DNA from: an uncultured Prevotellaceae bacterium
GTDB taxonomy: Bacteria; Bacteroidota; Bacteroidia; Bacteroidales; Bacteroidaceae
DNA length: 64,000 nt
NCBI GenBank assembly: GCA_937877625.1
Contig: CALFJG010000047.1
Coordinates: forward strand, 1-64,000
Direction of reading: 5' to 3'
The translations under genes were made by a program, and so were the position numbers. The notes beneath the pieces are model-generated. The model made no database searches, was not told the origin of the DNA, and saw nothing but the letters and a program-made list of their open reading frames with translations. Positions 37,618 through 47,100 of the stretch are shown piece by piece (within the stretch, counting starts at the first letter, position 1; each line of letters begins with the position of its first letter).

Positions 37618-39237
37618 CTATTTTATAATTGATAGCGGTTTTGCTGCGCAAGCGTTAGGCGCCCGAATGCGTATGGCTTGGCAGATTGTGGGCGCGATAT
37701 AGTCAATGGTTGTGGGTGTGCTTATGGTGGTCGCTGTTAGGTTGCTTCCGAAAAAGATGATAGGGAAGGGTACGCCTGCTTCGCGCCAGAGGGGTCTTGA
37801 GTTATTGTCTTTGAGTCTCCAGCCTGGGCTTACCACGATGCGTAAGTCGCCACTGCGTTCGGCGTGATAGGCAGCACGATAGCGGCTGATGCCGGGTGTC
37901 CACGCCCCTTCTATTAGGCGGGTGGAGGTGTAAATGTCTTTTACGCCGCTTAGTTGTTGGAGAAAAACAGCGGCTTCGTTGAGTATGGTAGGCAGGCTGA
38001 GGGCTTTGTCTTCTATGAGTTTGCGGTCGAAAAAGAGTTGTGTGCCGCTTGATGTTAACACATATTTCCCTGCACCGTGCAAGGCTGCGAGGTACATATC
38101 CAAGAGACCTGCGGCACGTTCTATGTCGAATGTTCCGGTAGGAATGCGATAAGGGGAGAGGTCGCCGGCCTCTTCTTCGCTCGTGCCGGTGGAGGTAAGG
38201 ACTATTAGTGCGCGCTGAAGCCCTACTTTCTTATCAATCGCTGAGAGGATGTCGGCAAGGGCGTGGTCAAGTCTTACGTAGGTGTCTTGCACTTCCATAG
38301 CGACCTCGTTTACCGGACGATGCAGATAAGTGCCTGCGTAGAGTGTTATAGATAGAAAATCGGGTGTTTCGTCTGTACCGAGTTGGCTTTTCTCTATGCA
38401 CAATTGTGCCGTCTTGCCCACCTCATCGTTAATCAGTCCCGTGGTAAGTATATCGCGTACGGCACGCAGCCCTTCAAATCTGTGAACAAAAGGCTCCCGC
38501 ACGCCGCGCGAGAGGAAATAACTGAAGTTGCCTACGTGGGCGTTTTGTGGTTTCCACACTTGGTTGGTAGCATCAGGGAGTATGCTCTCTGTGTTACGGT
38601 AGGAAATCCACGAGGGTAGCGCGCCGTAGTAAGAACTGGTACACCAGCGGCCTGTGGTTTCGTCTATCCAATAAGCACCATCGGCGGCGTGCCCACCAAG
38701 CAGCACTGCGGCATCGCGAAAAGGAGCAATAGAATATACCAGTGCGGTGCCTTCAGTGGCCACTTTTAGTTCGTCGCCAATGGATGTTACGAGAAGTTGT
38801 TTCGGCGATGAGGGCGACAACGAACCTACGCCCTGTACCTCTTTATCATCCACGCAAAAAACGGGGCGCAGGGTTTCTCTGTTGAGCCATTCCATACCTA
38901 TGATGCCGTGGTCGGAAGGCATAGCACCTGTAATAAGTGTGGTGGCAGCGGCAGCGCGGTCGGTACCGGCGTGGGGTATTTCTGCCTGTGTGTATATCTG
39001 TCCTTCGCTTAACAAACGGCGCAGTCCATCGTTGCCGTAGAGAGGTGCGAAGGCTTGCATATAGTCGCTTCGTAACTGATCTACCAAGATACTCACCACT
39101 AGGCGTGGCACATCGTTCTCGGAGGCACGCTTCGCATTGGCTGGCAACGCTGATAGTGCCGTCATTGCTGCAAGTAAAGGCAGGAGCAAGCCGTGGCGTA
39201 CAGGGATGGTGATGTGGGAGTTTTTATTGTTGAGCAT
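37618..39237 (-). CDS. Alkaline phosphatase superfamily protein with degenerate active site
   Basis: The protein is 539 aa from the Met at 39237, which gives a signal peptide ending LPANA. The fold is recognisable from RLVVSILVDQLRSDYM (metal Asp53), the ATTLITGAMPSDHGIIGMEW stretch and ADGAYWIDETTGRWCTSSYY, as in PafA-like phosphatases. However, where PafA-type enzymes carry a DYIGH metal motif this one has GTYLHRP, and where they carry a DHG motif it has TSTGTSEEE. The usual nucleophile segment is replaced by GTDRAAAA. It may be a non-catalytic or re-purposed family member. It overlaps the DUF4105 gene by 14 bp and lies upstream of secA. Confidence 0.75.
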   Translation of the reverse strand: MLNNKNSHITIPVRHGLLLPLLAAMTALSALPANAKRASENDVPRLVVSILVDQLRSDYMQAFAPLYGNDGLRRLLSEGQIYTQAEIPHAGTDRAAAATTLITGAMPSDHGIIGMEWLNRETLRPVFCVDDKEVQGVGSLSPSSPKQLLVTSIGDELKVATEGTALVYSIAPFRDAAVLLGGHAADGAYWIDETTGRWCTSSYYGALPSWISYRNTESILPDATNQVWKPQNAHVGNFSYFLSRGVREPFVHRFEGLRAVRDILTTGLINDEVGKTAQLCIEKSQLGTDETPDFLSITLYAGTYLHRPVNEVAMEVQDTYVRLDHALADILSAIDKKVGLQRALIVLTSTGTSEEEAGDLSPYRIPTGTFDIERAAGLLDMYLAALHGAGKYVLTSSGTQLFFDRKLIEDKALSLPTILNEAAVFLQQLSGVKDIYTSTRLIEGAWTPGISRYRAAYHAERSGDLRIVVSPGWRLKDNNSRPLWREAGVPFPIIFFGSNLTATTISTPTTIDYIAPTICQAIRIRAPNACAAKPLSIIK

Positions 39238-40444
39238 AGCGAGGCTTTGAAAGTTTGGGGCGTAGCACAAGCCACGCGGCGCGTATAAGCAAACACAGTG
39301 CCAAAAGCAATGTTTCTGCGGGGAAGTCTTGTTTGTGAAGCAGTGCAAGAATATAGAACACGCCGAGCATTGCTATTTGCAACCAAAAATAACGTGGCGA
39401 GTTGCTGTGTCGAAAATCTTGTATCACAAACCATAGGAACACGAGTGGCAACGGATTGAGCCAAGAGATGAGTAGGTTGCTATCTACTGTGGGATGTTCA
39501 CTGAAGCACAACATAAATGCGATGATACATCCCGCTATTCCCTGAAACAGCAACCATATGACATCGTAGAGCCACCACGTTTTGCCACTTCTCCACTCAT
39601 AAAGCGTGACCGCTGTAGTAAGCAAAAGAAGCAAACAAACCCAAACGATGGGTGGCCAATGATTGTCTGCTGGTTTGTCGGGCAGGTCTGCAATTCTTAT
39701 GCGTGTTGTCACCAAAGGGCGTAGCATTCCCGACGTGTCACGTACCTGTGCCGATTGCAGCAATTCCTCTGCCTCTATCGGCAGGAACAACTGGCCACTG
39801 GCATCAATCTCTTTGTCAGAGCCTGCGCCGAGGAGCATATCGTTGCCGAGTTGTGCCCAGGGGTGTCCTATAGTATATATATGGAGTGCTTGCCGATAAG
39901 TCGTTCGTTCTACTGTCGGTAAAACAAACTCGCCATTGAGTGCTTTTACTATTTGGCTGATAGCGCGCGTGGTACAATTGTCTGTGAGATAGTTGTAGCG
40001 ATATGTCCAATTTTCAAGCATCGCTTGGTTTTTATTCTCTTCCAACGCTGCTGCGAGGCGGGTGGCTTCCTCGGGGGTGAGGTTTAGCACTTGTTCGTCT
40101 ATCCAGCGTCCTTCATCGGTGTATAGTCTGTAGAAGTGCGCCATTGTCATAGGCCGGAGGGAGTAGTCCGTTTCGCCTAAGATAAAATGCCATACGAAAT
40201 GCGGCCGCTTGAAGTTGAAATAGCCGTAGTTGTAAACTATGTCGTCGTTCCCCCACTTGATACGCAATGCGGTGTGCCCATAGAGTTCGTAGGTTTCGTC
40301 GCCTGGTGCACATGTCAAGAAGCTCGCTATGGGTGTTTCTTGACAGCAAAGACTTGTCGGATACAAAAAGCCTATGCACAATACTACCGCGAAGCATAGT
40401 CTTGTGATTGTATGAAATTGAAAAAAGTTTGTGCGTAGGCTCAT
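39224..40444 (-). CDS. DUF4105 domain membrane protein
   Basis: The protein is 406 aa from the Met at 40444, chosen because the promoter box at 40449-40456 lies just upstream; the frame is open to 40474. A signal or anchor helix (about 12-30) leads to an extracytoplasmic DUF4105 domain (about 35-260) with conserved YGHTALRI, YNYGYFNF and NCTTRAISQI segments. Four hydrophobic helices follow (about 270-395) and a basic tail. Function is unknown, although the His and Cys in conserved segments suggest a hydrolase-like site. It overlaps the next gene by 14 bp. Confidence 0.8.
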   Translation of the reverse strand: MSLRTNFFQFHTITRLCFAVVLCIGFLYPTSLCCQETPIASFLTCAPGDETYELYGHTALRIKWGNDDIVYNYGYFNFKRPHFVWHFILGETDYSLRPMTMAHFYRLYTDEGRWIDEQVLNLTPEEATRLAAALEENKNQAMLENWTYRYNYLTDNCTTRAISQIVKALNGEFVLPTVERTTYRQALHIYTIGHPWAQLGNDMLLGAGSDKEIDASGQLFLPIEAEELLQSAQVRDTSGMLRPLVTTRIRIADLPDKPADNHWPPIVWVCLLLLLTTAVTLYEWRSGKTWWLYDVIWLLFQGIAGCIIAFMLCFSEHPTVDSNLLISWLNPLPLVFLWFVIQDFRHSNSPRYFWLQIAMLGVFYILALLHKQDFPAETLLLALCLLIRAAWLVLRPKLSKPRYAQQ

Positions 40445-40448
40445 CGGT

Positions 40449-40456
40449 GCAAAGGT
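40449..40456 (-). promoter_or_regulatory. -7 box immediately upstream of DUF4105 gene
   Basis: The minus strand reads TACCTTTG, ending 4 bases before the ATG at 40444, right after the stop codon of the HAD gene. Transcription would start at or within the start codon, suggesting a leaderless message. Confidence 0.5.
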
Positions 40457-40457
40457 A

Positions 40458-41132
40458 CTATTTTTTGGAAACAATTTCAGCGAACGCTTCGGCTAAGGCT
40501 TGCATAGAAGGAAAGACCAAACTCGCTCCTGCGTCAAAGAGTGCTTTTTCGGGCAGTGGCCCAGTGTTTACGGCAATGGTAAAGATGCCGGCGGCTACTG
40601 CGGCTTGTACGCCGAGGGGTGCATTCTCCACCACTAAGGCTTCTTCTGCTGTGACTCCTGATTTTTGAAGTCCCATTAGGTATGGTTCGGGGTTGGGTTT
40701 TCCGTGTTGCACATCGTCGCTCGTCACCATACGCTCGCGGACGAAGCAGTTGGGATAGGCTTGGTTTAGACGTTCTAACAAACTCTGTTGTCCGCTGCCC
40801 GTAACCAGCGTAATGATAAGCCCTGCACGTTTAGCTTCGTAAAGCACCGCCTCCGCTCCAGGCATTTTTGGCGCGGGAGGCAGTGAGTTGAAGAGTTTGC
40901 ACTTTGCCGCATAGATACGCTCCACCTCTTCTGTTGTGGCTTCGCGTCCCCAGCATCGGCGTGCCAGGAGGTCTATCGTGCCTTTCGCGGTACGTCCCTC
41001 GTGAAAGTAGGCTTCAGAGGCTGTGAGGTCTAATCCCACGTCTTGGCACACCTCCTCCCAACAACGCGCGTGGCCTGGCATAGAGTCAAACAACACACCG
41101 TCCATATCGAATAGAATGGCTCGCTTCTCCAT
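40458..41132 (-). CDS. HAD family phosphatase, beta-phosphoglucomutase-like
   Basis: This 224-aa protein has HAD motif I (LFDMDGVLFDSMPGH), a helical cap, motif II (TLVTGSGQ), motif III Lys in GKPNPEPYL and motif IV (LVVENAPLGVQAA). This set and the size fit sugar-phosphate phosphatases or phosphoglucomutases of subfamily IA. Position 28 bp after pgi suggests a sugar phosphate substrate, which is inference. Confidence 0.85.
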   Translation of the reverse strand: MEKRAILFDMDGVLFDSMPGHARCWEEVCQDVGLDLTASEAYFHEGRTAKGTIDLLARRCWGREATTEEVERIYAAKCKLFNSLPPAPKMPGAEAVLYEAKRAGLIITLVTGSGQQSLLERLNQAYPNCFVRERMVTSDDVQHGKPNPEPYLMGLQKSGVTAEEALVVENAPLGVQAAVAAGIFTIAVNTGPLPEKALFDAGASLVFPSMQALAEAFAEIVSKK

Positions 41133-41159
41133 CGTGGTGCAATTTATTGCGGGGAGTAG

Positions 41160-42509
41160 CTATGCTTGTATGCGTTTACGCAGGGCTTCGCCGTCGGCTT
41201 CATAGCCTGGCTTGCCGAGTAGGGCAAACATATTTTTCTTATAGGCTTCTACACCGGGCTGGTCGAAGGGGTTGACACCGAGGAGCAGACCGCTGATGCC
41301 GCAACCTATCTCAAAGAAATAAATCAGCTCGCCCAGCGTGAAAGCATCTAAGCGAGGCAAGATAATGCGTATGTTCGGCACGCCACCATCAATGTGTGCC
41401 AGTCGGGTGCCAAACTCTGCCATTTTGTTCACTTGGTCAACGCGTCGTCCTTCCAGAAAGTTCAGTCCGTCAAGGTTCTCCTCGTCGTGTGGGAAGAGAA
41501 GCGTCTTTTCTGGTTGTTCTATGCTCAGTACGGTTTCAAAGATGGTGCGTTCGCCGTCTTGTATCCATTGCCCCATAGAATGCAAGTCGGTAGTGAGGTC
41601 AACGCTTGCGGGGAAAATGCCTTTACCTTGCTTGCCCTCGCTCTCGCCGTAGAGTTGTTTCCACCATTCAGCGATGTAGTGGAGCTTGGGTTGGAAATTG
41701 GCCATTATTTCAATCTTCTTTCCTGCGAGATATAAGGCGTTTCGTGTAGTGGCGTAGCGCATGGCAAGGTTATCTTCATAGGGGATATCGGCGGCAGTGG
41801 CTCTTTCCATTTCTTGTGCACCTTGTATCAGTGCGGCAATATCAAAACCTGCTACTGCGATAGGCAGCAGACCGACGGGTGTCAGCACACTGAAGCGTCC
41901 ACCCACGTTGTCGGGTATAACAAAACTCTTGTATCCTTCTTTGTCGGCTGTGATACGTGCTGCGCCGCGCTTCGCATCGGTAATAGCCACGATGACACGT
42001 CGTGCCTCTTCTTTGCCGCGTTGTTCTTCGCATTGCTTTTTTAGCAGGCGGAAAGCCAGTGCCGTTTCTGTGGTGGTGCCGCTCTTGCTGATGTTAATCA
42101 CACCAAAACGTTGGTCTTTGAGTAGGTCGGTGAGTTCGGCTAAGTAGTCTTCGCTAATGTTGTTGCCAGCAAAAAGCACGGTAGGGCCGTTGTGTTCCTT
42201 GCGAAGCCAACTGAAACTATCGTTGAGGGCTTCTATCACGGCACGCGCACCAAGGTAACTGCCTCCAATGCCTGCCACAACCACGGTGTCACATTCCTGC
42301 CGGAGTATGTCGGCTGTGGACTGGAGGTCTGCCAGTATTTCGGGCGTAATGGAAGAGGGGAGGTGAAGCCACCCTAAGAAGTCATTGCCTGCGCAAGTGC
42401 CGTCTTCCAGAGAGCGGCGCGCAACTACAGATTGTGCTTGAAGGGATTTTACAGCGTCTTGGTTGAGAAATTGCTCAACGGCGGAGAGGTCTAATTTAAT
42501 GTGGTTCAT
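41160..42509 (-). CDS. pgi: Glucose-6-phosphate isomerase
   Basis: This 449-aa enzyme interconverts glucose-6-phosphate and fructose-6-phosphate. Family motifs are [27 protein letters not shown] (phosphate binding), [15 protein letters not shown] with the active-site Arg, the [10 protein letters not shown] stretch and the C-terminal [18 protein letters not shown] segment ([10 protein letters not shown]). The short length is typical of the Firmicutes/Bacteroidota form. It lies between pcrA and the HAD gene on the minus strand. Confidence 0.95.
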   Translation of the reverse strand: MNHIKLDLSAVEQFLNQDAVKSLQAQSVVARRSLEDGTCAGNDFLGWLHLPSSITPEILADLQSTADILRQECDTVVVAGIGGSYLGARAVIEALNDSFSWLRKEHNGPTVLFAGNNISEDYLAELTDLLKDQRFGVINISKSGTTTETALAFRLLKKQCEEQRGKEEARRVIVAITDAKRGAARITADKEGYKSFVIPDNVGGRFSVLTPVGLLPIAVAGFDIAALIQGAQEMERATAADIPYEDNLAMRYATTRNALYLAGKKIEIMANFQPKLHYIAEWWKQLYGESEGKQGKGIFPASVDLTTDLHSMGQWIQDGERTIFETVLSIEQPEKTLLFPHDEENLDGLNFLEGRRVDQVNKMAEFGTRLAHIDGGVPNIRIILPRLDAFTLGELIYFFEIGCGISGLLLGVNPFDQPGVEAYKKNMFALLGKPGYEADGEALRKRIQA

Positions 42510-42575
42510 AGCAAAAAGGAGTTTTCTGAGTTCTTACGGGACTCTTACGTTATATAATTTGGTTGGTTTACTCTT

Positions 42576-44873
42576 TTAAGTTTTAAGCACTTCCAAACGT
42601 GCGAAGCGGAGGAGCAGATTTTTTTCCCCTGCTTGGTCAAAGGCAATACGTGCCTTTTCAATACCGCTTTGACTGGTGAGTTCTTTCACTATACCATTGC
42701 CAAAACGCTCGTGGCGTACACGGCTACCTATTTGAACCATTCCGTTCTCGGTGTTCGCAGAAGTTAAGGGTCTTGCAGCAGCGATGACGCGAGTAACGGG
42801 TTTGAACGTTGGTTTTAGTGGCTTAGCCCAGATGGATTTCTTGGGGGGGGGAACGTTCTGTTTCGGCGGGCTTACAGTATTGCTGTGCGATGTTTGAACA
42901 TCGCCTGAAAGATATTCCTGATTGATCTCTTGCAAGAACTGACTTGGCGAGCAGAAATCCATTTTCCCATAGCGAAAACGGCGTGCCGCATGAGTGAGAA
43001 AACACCGATGTCCCGCACGTGTCACCGCTACATAAAAGAGCCTGCGTTCTTCCTCCATCTCGCGCCAATCCATAGTAGCAGAGGAGGCGGGGAAGAGCCC
43101 GTCTTCAAGACCTGTGACAAAGACGTTGTCGAACTCTAAGCCCTTGGCAGCATGCATTGTCATTACCGTGACGCGAGGTGTGCCATCATCTTTTTGGTCG
43201 GTGTCGGTGAGCAACGACACGCTGGATAAGTATTCACTCAGCGGTGCAATAGTTTCGCTCTGGTGTGTGTGGAGGTATTCTTCTTCAAATTGTCCGATAG
43301 CTCCTAACAGAGAGTCAATGTTTTCGCGGCGCGACTGTCCCTCTGTGGAGTTGTCTTTGATAAATTCGGCCTGCAATCCACTTTGTGCCAATAGCTCTGT
43401 AGTTAGGGATAGCACACTCTCTGTCTGCATCCTTTCGCGTAGAGAAGTGATTATTGATAGGAAATTGAGTAACTTATTCAAAGCGACCTCGGAGAGTTCC
43501 GTGTCGGACGTATTGCTGTTTTCTACCATTTCCCAAAGGCTGCAATTCTTTGCCGCCGCTGCAACAATTAGCTTATTCATCGTGGTAGTTCCGATGCCAC
43601 GAGTGGGGAAGTTGACTACGCGGCGGAAAGCAATGTCGTCGTGGCTATTGATAATAAGGCGCATATAGGCAATGATGTCCTTAATCTCTTTGCGTTGGTA
43701 GAACGACATACTCCCATACACACGATAGGGGATGGCACGCTCGCTGAAGGCTTCTTCAAAAGCACGGCTCTGAGCGTTGGTGCGGTAGAGTACGGCAAAC
43801 TCGCTCCAAGGCTCGTGTTCCCTGGCGTGTAAGCGTTGTATGATTTTTGCCACGGTAGCGGCCTCTTCTTTGTCGCTCATAGCAGCAACAACGCGTATCG
43901 GCTCGCCATCAGCCTCTTCGCTATAGACCGACTTAGGTATCTGATGAGCGTTGTAACTAATAATGCTGCCGGCGGCATTGACGATAGTCTTTGTGCTGCG
44001 ATAGTTGCGTTCTAACTTAAAGAGTTTGGCAGTAGGATACTGCTTGTTAAAGCCGAGAATGTTGTCGATGTTTGCTCCGCGAAAACTATATATGCTCTGT
44101 GCGTCGTCGCCTACAACACAGATGTGGCTGTCGGGTCTGTCGGCCAATAGCGTGATAATACTGTGCTGGGCAAAGTTTGTGTCTTGGTACTCGTCAACAA
44201 GTATATAGGCAAAGCGTTCCTTGTAGCGTTGGCGGATATCATTGTGTTGTCGGAAGAGAAGAAACGTGTTCACCAAGAGGTCGTCAAAATCCATAGCATC
44301 CGAGCTGCGTAGCGTACGCTGGTATTCGGAATAGATGCTTCCCGTCTGTGGAATGTTTGCCGCTTTGTCGCGCTGATAACGCTCGGTGTCGTTGCGATAT
44401 GCCTCGGGTAGCAACAAGCGGTTTTTGGCATCGCTAATGCGCGAGGCGATATGCCCTGGCTTATATATCTTGTCGTCTAAGCCACGTGCTTTGATAATTT
44501 GCTTGATGAGTGTCTTTTGGTCGTCGGCATCGTAGATGGTGTAGTGTTCGGTGTAGCCCAACACAGCAGCTTCACGCCTCAGAATACGCGCAAAGATACT
44601 ATGAAATGTGCCAGCCCACAATTGTGTGGTGCTGCCTTCGCCCACCAGCGTTTCTATGCGTTCGCGCATTTCTCTTGCGGCTTTGTTGGTGAACGTCAAA
44701 GCCAGAATGTTCCACGGCTTAAAACCCTGACTTATTAGGTAGGCTACCTTATATGTGAGCATTCGTGTCTTGCCCGACCCTGCACCCGCTATCACAAGCG
44801 ATGGGCCAGCGCAGTAGCGCACGGCCTCCCATTGCACAGCGTTGAGTTGAGTGGAGAAATCGGGTGAAGACAT
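42576..44873 (-). CDS. ATP-dependent DNA helicase, UvrD/PcrA type
   Basis: This 765-aa superfamily 1 helicase unwinds DNA in repair and replication restart. Motifs in order are LNAVQWEAV (Q motif), AGAGSGKTRML (Walker A, about 30), LTFTNKAAREMRER (Ia), VDEYQDTN (II), VVGDDAQSIYSFRGA (III), LERNYRST (IV), VMTMHAAKGLEFDNVFV (V) and ERRLFYVAVTRA (VI). A disordered region follows, then a C-terminal Tudor-like RVRHERFGNGIVKEL. A C9 run encodes PPP at about codons 675-677 in the linker; slippage there would remove the C-terminal domain but leave the motor. Confidence 0.93.
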   Translation of the reverse strand: MSSPDFSTQLNAVQWEAVRYCAGPSLVIAGAGSGKTRMLTYKVAYLISQGFKPWNILALTFTNKAAREMRERIETLVGEGSTTQLWAGTFHSIFARILRREAAVLGYTEHYTIYDADDQKTLIKQIIKARGLDDKIYKPGHIASRISDAKNRLLLPEAYRNDTERYQRDKAANIPQTGSIYSEYQRTLRSSDAMDFDDLLVNTFLLFRQHNDIRQRYKERFAYILVDEYQDTNFAQHSIITLLADRPDSHICVVGDDAQSIYSFRGANIDNILGFNKQYPTAKLFKLERNYRSTKTIVNAAGSIISYNAHQIPKSVYSEEADGEPIRVVAAMSDKEEAATVAKIIQRLHAREHEPWSEFAVLYRTNAQSRAFEEAFSERAIPYRVYGSMSFYQRKEIKDIIAYMRLIINSHDDIAFRRVVNFPTRGIGTTTMNKLIVAAAAKNCSLWEMVENSNTSDTELSEVALNKLLNFLSIITSLRERMQTESVLSLTTELLAQSGLQAEFIKDNSTEGQSRRENIDSLLGAIGQFEEEYLHTHQSETIAPLSEYLSSVSLLTDTDQKDDGTPRVTVMTMHAAKGLEFDNVFVTGLEDGLFPASSATMDWREMEEERRLFYVAVTRAGHRCFLTHAARRFRYGKMDFCSPSQFLQEINQEYLSGDVQTSHSNTVSPPKQNVPPPKKSIWAKPLKPTFKPVTRVIAAARPLTSANTENGMVQIGSRVRHERFGNGIVKELTSQSGIEKARIAFDQAGEKNLLLRFARLEVLKT
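42843..42851 (-). repeat. C9 homopolymer inside the helicase gene
   Basis: Nine C on the coding strand (plus strand reads G9) encode PPP in the linker before the Tudor-like end. Confidence 0.6.
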
Positions 44874-44891
44874 AAGAAAGGAAATGTATTG

Positions 44892-45350
44892 TCAGTGTTG
44901 TTTCCTTGCTGCCTGGTCGTGGGCAAGTTTTTCGCTGTAAAAGGCTACTTTGTCTGCGGCTTTGGCGCGTTCTATGGCAATGTTTTCATCGGTTGTCGCA
45001 CGTCCTGTGGCATCAAGTCTTGCTACGCGTGAAGCGGCTTCGTGCATTTCTATGCTATCAAGAAGCAGAATGGCATCTTCGCGTGCATTGAGAGCATGGG
45101 GAAAGCGGGTGCGAATGTTTTTCACCATATTTCGCGCGGCATCATATCCACCGGCGTTGAATGCCAGTCGTGCCGTGTCAAGCACTGCCTGTGCCGCCGC
45201 TTCTTCTCTCTGGCGAGTATCGGCACTTGTGGGCGGGGCTGGTGGCTGCGGCTGAGCATATTGTGGCGAGGCAGAGGATTTGTCGCCTTGTGAACCGCAC
45301 GATGTAATAAGGAGTAAGGAAATAAATAAGAGGAAGAAATATCTTTTCAT
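44892..45350 (-). CDS. Lipoprotein of unknown function
   Basis: This 152-aa protein has a lipoprotein signal with Cys near residue 18 (LLLITSCGSQ), a Pro/Gln-rich linker, and a helical region (AAQAVLDTARLAFNAGGYDAARNMVKNIRTRFP) like a single tetratricopeptide unit. The rest is charged and helical. Likely periplasmic; role unknown. It is 18 bp upstream of the helicase gene and shares its strand. Confidence 0.75.
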   Translation of the reverse strand: MKRYFFLLFISLLLITSCGSQGDKSSASPQYAQPQPPAPPTSADTRQREEAAAQAVLDTARLAFNAGGYDAARNMVKNIRTRFPHALNAREDAILLLDSIEMHEAASRVARLDATGRATTDENIAIERAKAADKVAFYSEKLAHDQAARKQH

Positions 45351-45511
45351 AACGCAGGGATGCTGCAGGAAATGCTTTTGCTGGAGTGGTGCGACAGACA
45401 GAGGCCGCGCGTTGCACTTTGGCCTCTTTTATTTGCGAAGCAAAATTACTTCAAACTTGCTTTTTCGCAAAGTAAAAGCCGGCGAATTGGTTTTCTTTTA
45501 GTTGAATTGTG

Positions 45512-45519
45512 TATTTTTG
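45512..45519 (+). promoter_or_regulatory. -7 box for the nucleoside permease
   Basis: TATTTTTG lies 52 bp before the ATG at 45572. Confidence 0.5.
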
Positions 45520-45571
45520 CGCGTCCGACGACACATAAACTTGCTTATTTATTCGTTCAACTTCTACTACA

Positions 45572-46843
45572 ATGCAACACACTTCTCTCAATGCCCGTCT
45601 CACGCTGATGAACTTCCTTCAGTTTGCAGCCTGGGGAGCGTATCTCACCTCTATGGGTGGTTTCCTTTTTGCCTCCGGCAATCCCGATATCATAGGTTAT
45701 TTCTATAGCATTCAGGGCATCGTGTCTATTTTTATGCCCGCGCTCATTGGCATTATTGCCGACCGCTGGATAAACGCTGAGAAATTGCTCGGCCTCTGCC
45801 ACCTCCTGGCAGGCGCGTTGATGATTGCTGCGGGCATCTACGGCGTGCAGGCAGGCGAGGCAATGAATAAATGGACGCTCTTCACGCTCTATTCGTTCAG
45901 CGTAGCCTTTTATATGCCTACGCTCGCTTTGGTCAACAGCGTGGCCTTTTCTGCGCTGACGCGTGCAGGGCTTGACACCGTGAAGGCTTTCCCGCCTATT
46001 CGCGTCTTTGGCACCGTAGGCTTTATTTGCACGATGCTCTTTGTCGATTTCGCAGGTTATCAGCACACAGCGATGCAATTCGTTGTGAGCGGTGCTATTA
46101 GTATTGTCTTAGCACTCTACGCCCCCACGCTCCCCACGTGTCCTACAAACGAGGGAAAGTCAAAGAGCCTGGTCGATGCTTTTGGCTTGAATGCTTTTAA
46201 GTTGTTCAAACAGCCACATCTTGCTCTGTTTTTCGTGTTCAGTTTCCTCTTGGGCTTGCAACTACAAATATCTAATGGTTTTGCCAACGGTTATATAAGC
46301 GCGTTCAAAGACCTGCCCGAGTTTGCCGAAACATTTGGCGCACAGCATGCTAATGCCCTTATCTCTCTCTCTCAGATTAGCGAAACGCTTTGCATCCTGC
46401 TTATTCCTTTCTTTTTGAGCCGTTTTGGTATCAAGCGTGTGATGATGATAGCTATGGGGGCTTGGGTGTTGCGCTTTGGGCTGTTTGGAACGGGCGACCC
46501 CGGTAGTGGCGTGTGGATGTTTGTACTCTCGTGTGTCGTCTATGGTGTGGCGTTTGATTTCTTTAATATCAGCGGTGCGCTCTTTGTGGACAAAAACACC
46601 ACTGCCGACATACGCTCCTCGGCGCAAGGTCTCTTTATGTTGATGACCAACGGCCTCGGTGCCACAGTAGGTTCTTTGGCCGCTCAAAGTGTAGTAGATA
46701 GATATGTGAACACGCAGACCGAGGCTCTATCTATCGTTGACGGCTGGCACACTTCGTGGTTTATCTTCGCTGGTTACGCCTTGATAGTACTGGTGCTCTT
46801 TACTATATTATTCCACGAGCGGCGCGCAGAGAAAACGGCGTAG
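45572..46843 (+). CDS. MFS transporter, nucleoside:H+ symporter (NupG/XapB type)
   Basis: This 423-aa polytopic protein has 12 predicted helices. The opening LNARLTLMNFLQFAAWGAYLTSMGGFL and LPEFAETFG-like stretches are typical of the nucleoside:H+ symporter family rather than sugar MFS transporters. Family features include IRVFGTVGFI and SRFGIKRVM. It likely imports nucleosides for DeoD. It stands alone between a -7 box and a terminator. Confidence 0.85.
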   Translation: MQHTSLNARLTLMNFLQFAAWGAYLTSMGGFLFASGNPDIIGYFYSIQGIVSIFMPALIGIIADRWINAEKLLGLCHLLAGALMIAAGIYGVQAGEAMNKWTLFTLYSFSVAFYMPTLALVNSVAFSALTRAGLDTVKAFPPIRVFGTVGFICTMLFVDFAGYQHTAMQFVVSGAISIVLALYAPTLPTCPTNEGKSKSLVDAFGLNAFKLFKQPHLALFFVFSFLLGLQLQISNGFANGYISAFKDLPEFAETFGAQHANALISLSQISETLCILLIPFFLSRFGIKRVMMIAMGAWVLRFGLFGTGDPGSGVWMFVLSCVVYGVAFDFFNISGALFVDKNTTADIRSSAQGLFMLMTNGLGATVGSLAAQSVVDRYVNTQTEALSIVDGWHTSWFIFAGYALIVLVLFTILFHERRAEKTA

Positions 46844-46873
46844 TGTCGTACGCTTTTGAATAACAATGAATAA

Positions 46874-46910
46874 CAAGCCCCAATCGGCCGCAAGGTCTGG
46901 TTGGGGCTTG
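46874..46910 (+). terminator. Terminator after the nucleoside permease
   Basis: CAAGCCCCAA (46874-46883) pairs with TTGGGGCTTG (46901-46910), followed by TTCTTATTC. Confidence 0.75.
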
Positions 46911-47011
46911 TTCTTATTCGCCTTTGCAAATGATGCTAAACGCATAAACACCTGATAAAAGGGCGTTGCCGCCGTTGTTAGCAATGTTGTGAAGCGGAGT
47001 ATGTTGGTACG

Positions 47012-47019
47012 TAACTTTG
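47012..47019 (+). promoter_or_regulatory. -7 box for the 47101 lipoprotein
   Basis: TAACTTTG, with the ATG 82 bp downstream. Confidence 0.45.
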
Positions 47020-47100
47020 CCCTCACAATGATGCAACTCTTGGCGAGCAAAAGTCTGTCGATGACAAACTTTTTTCTTTAATCTCATACTACTAATCATT

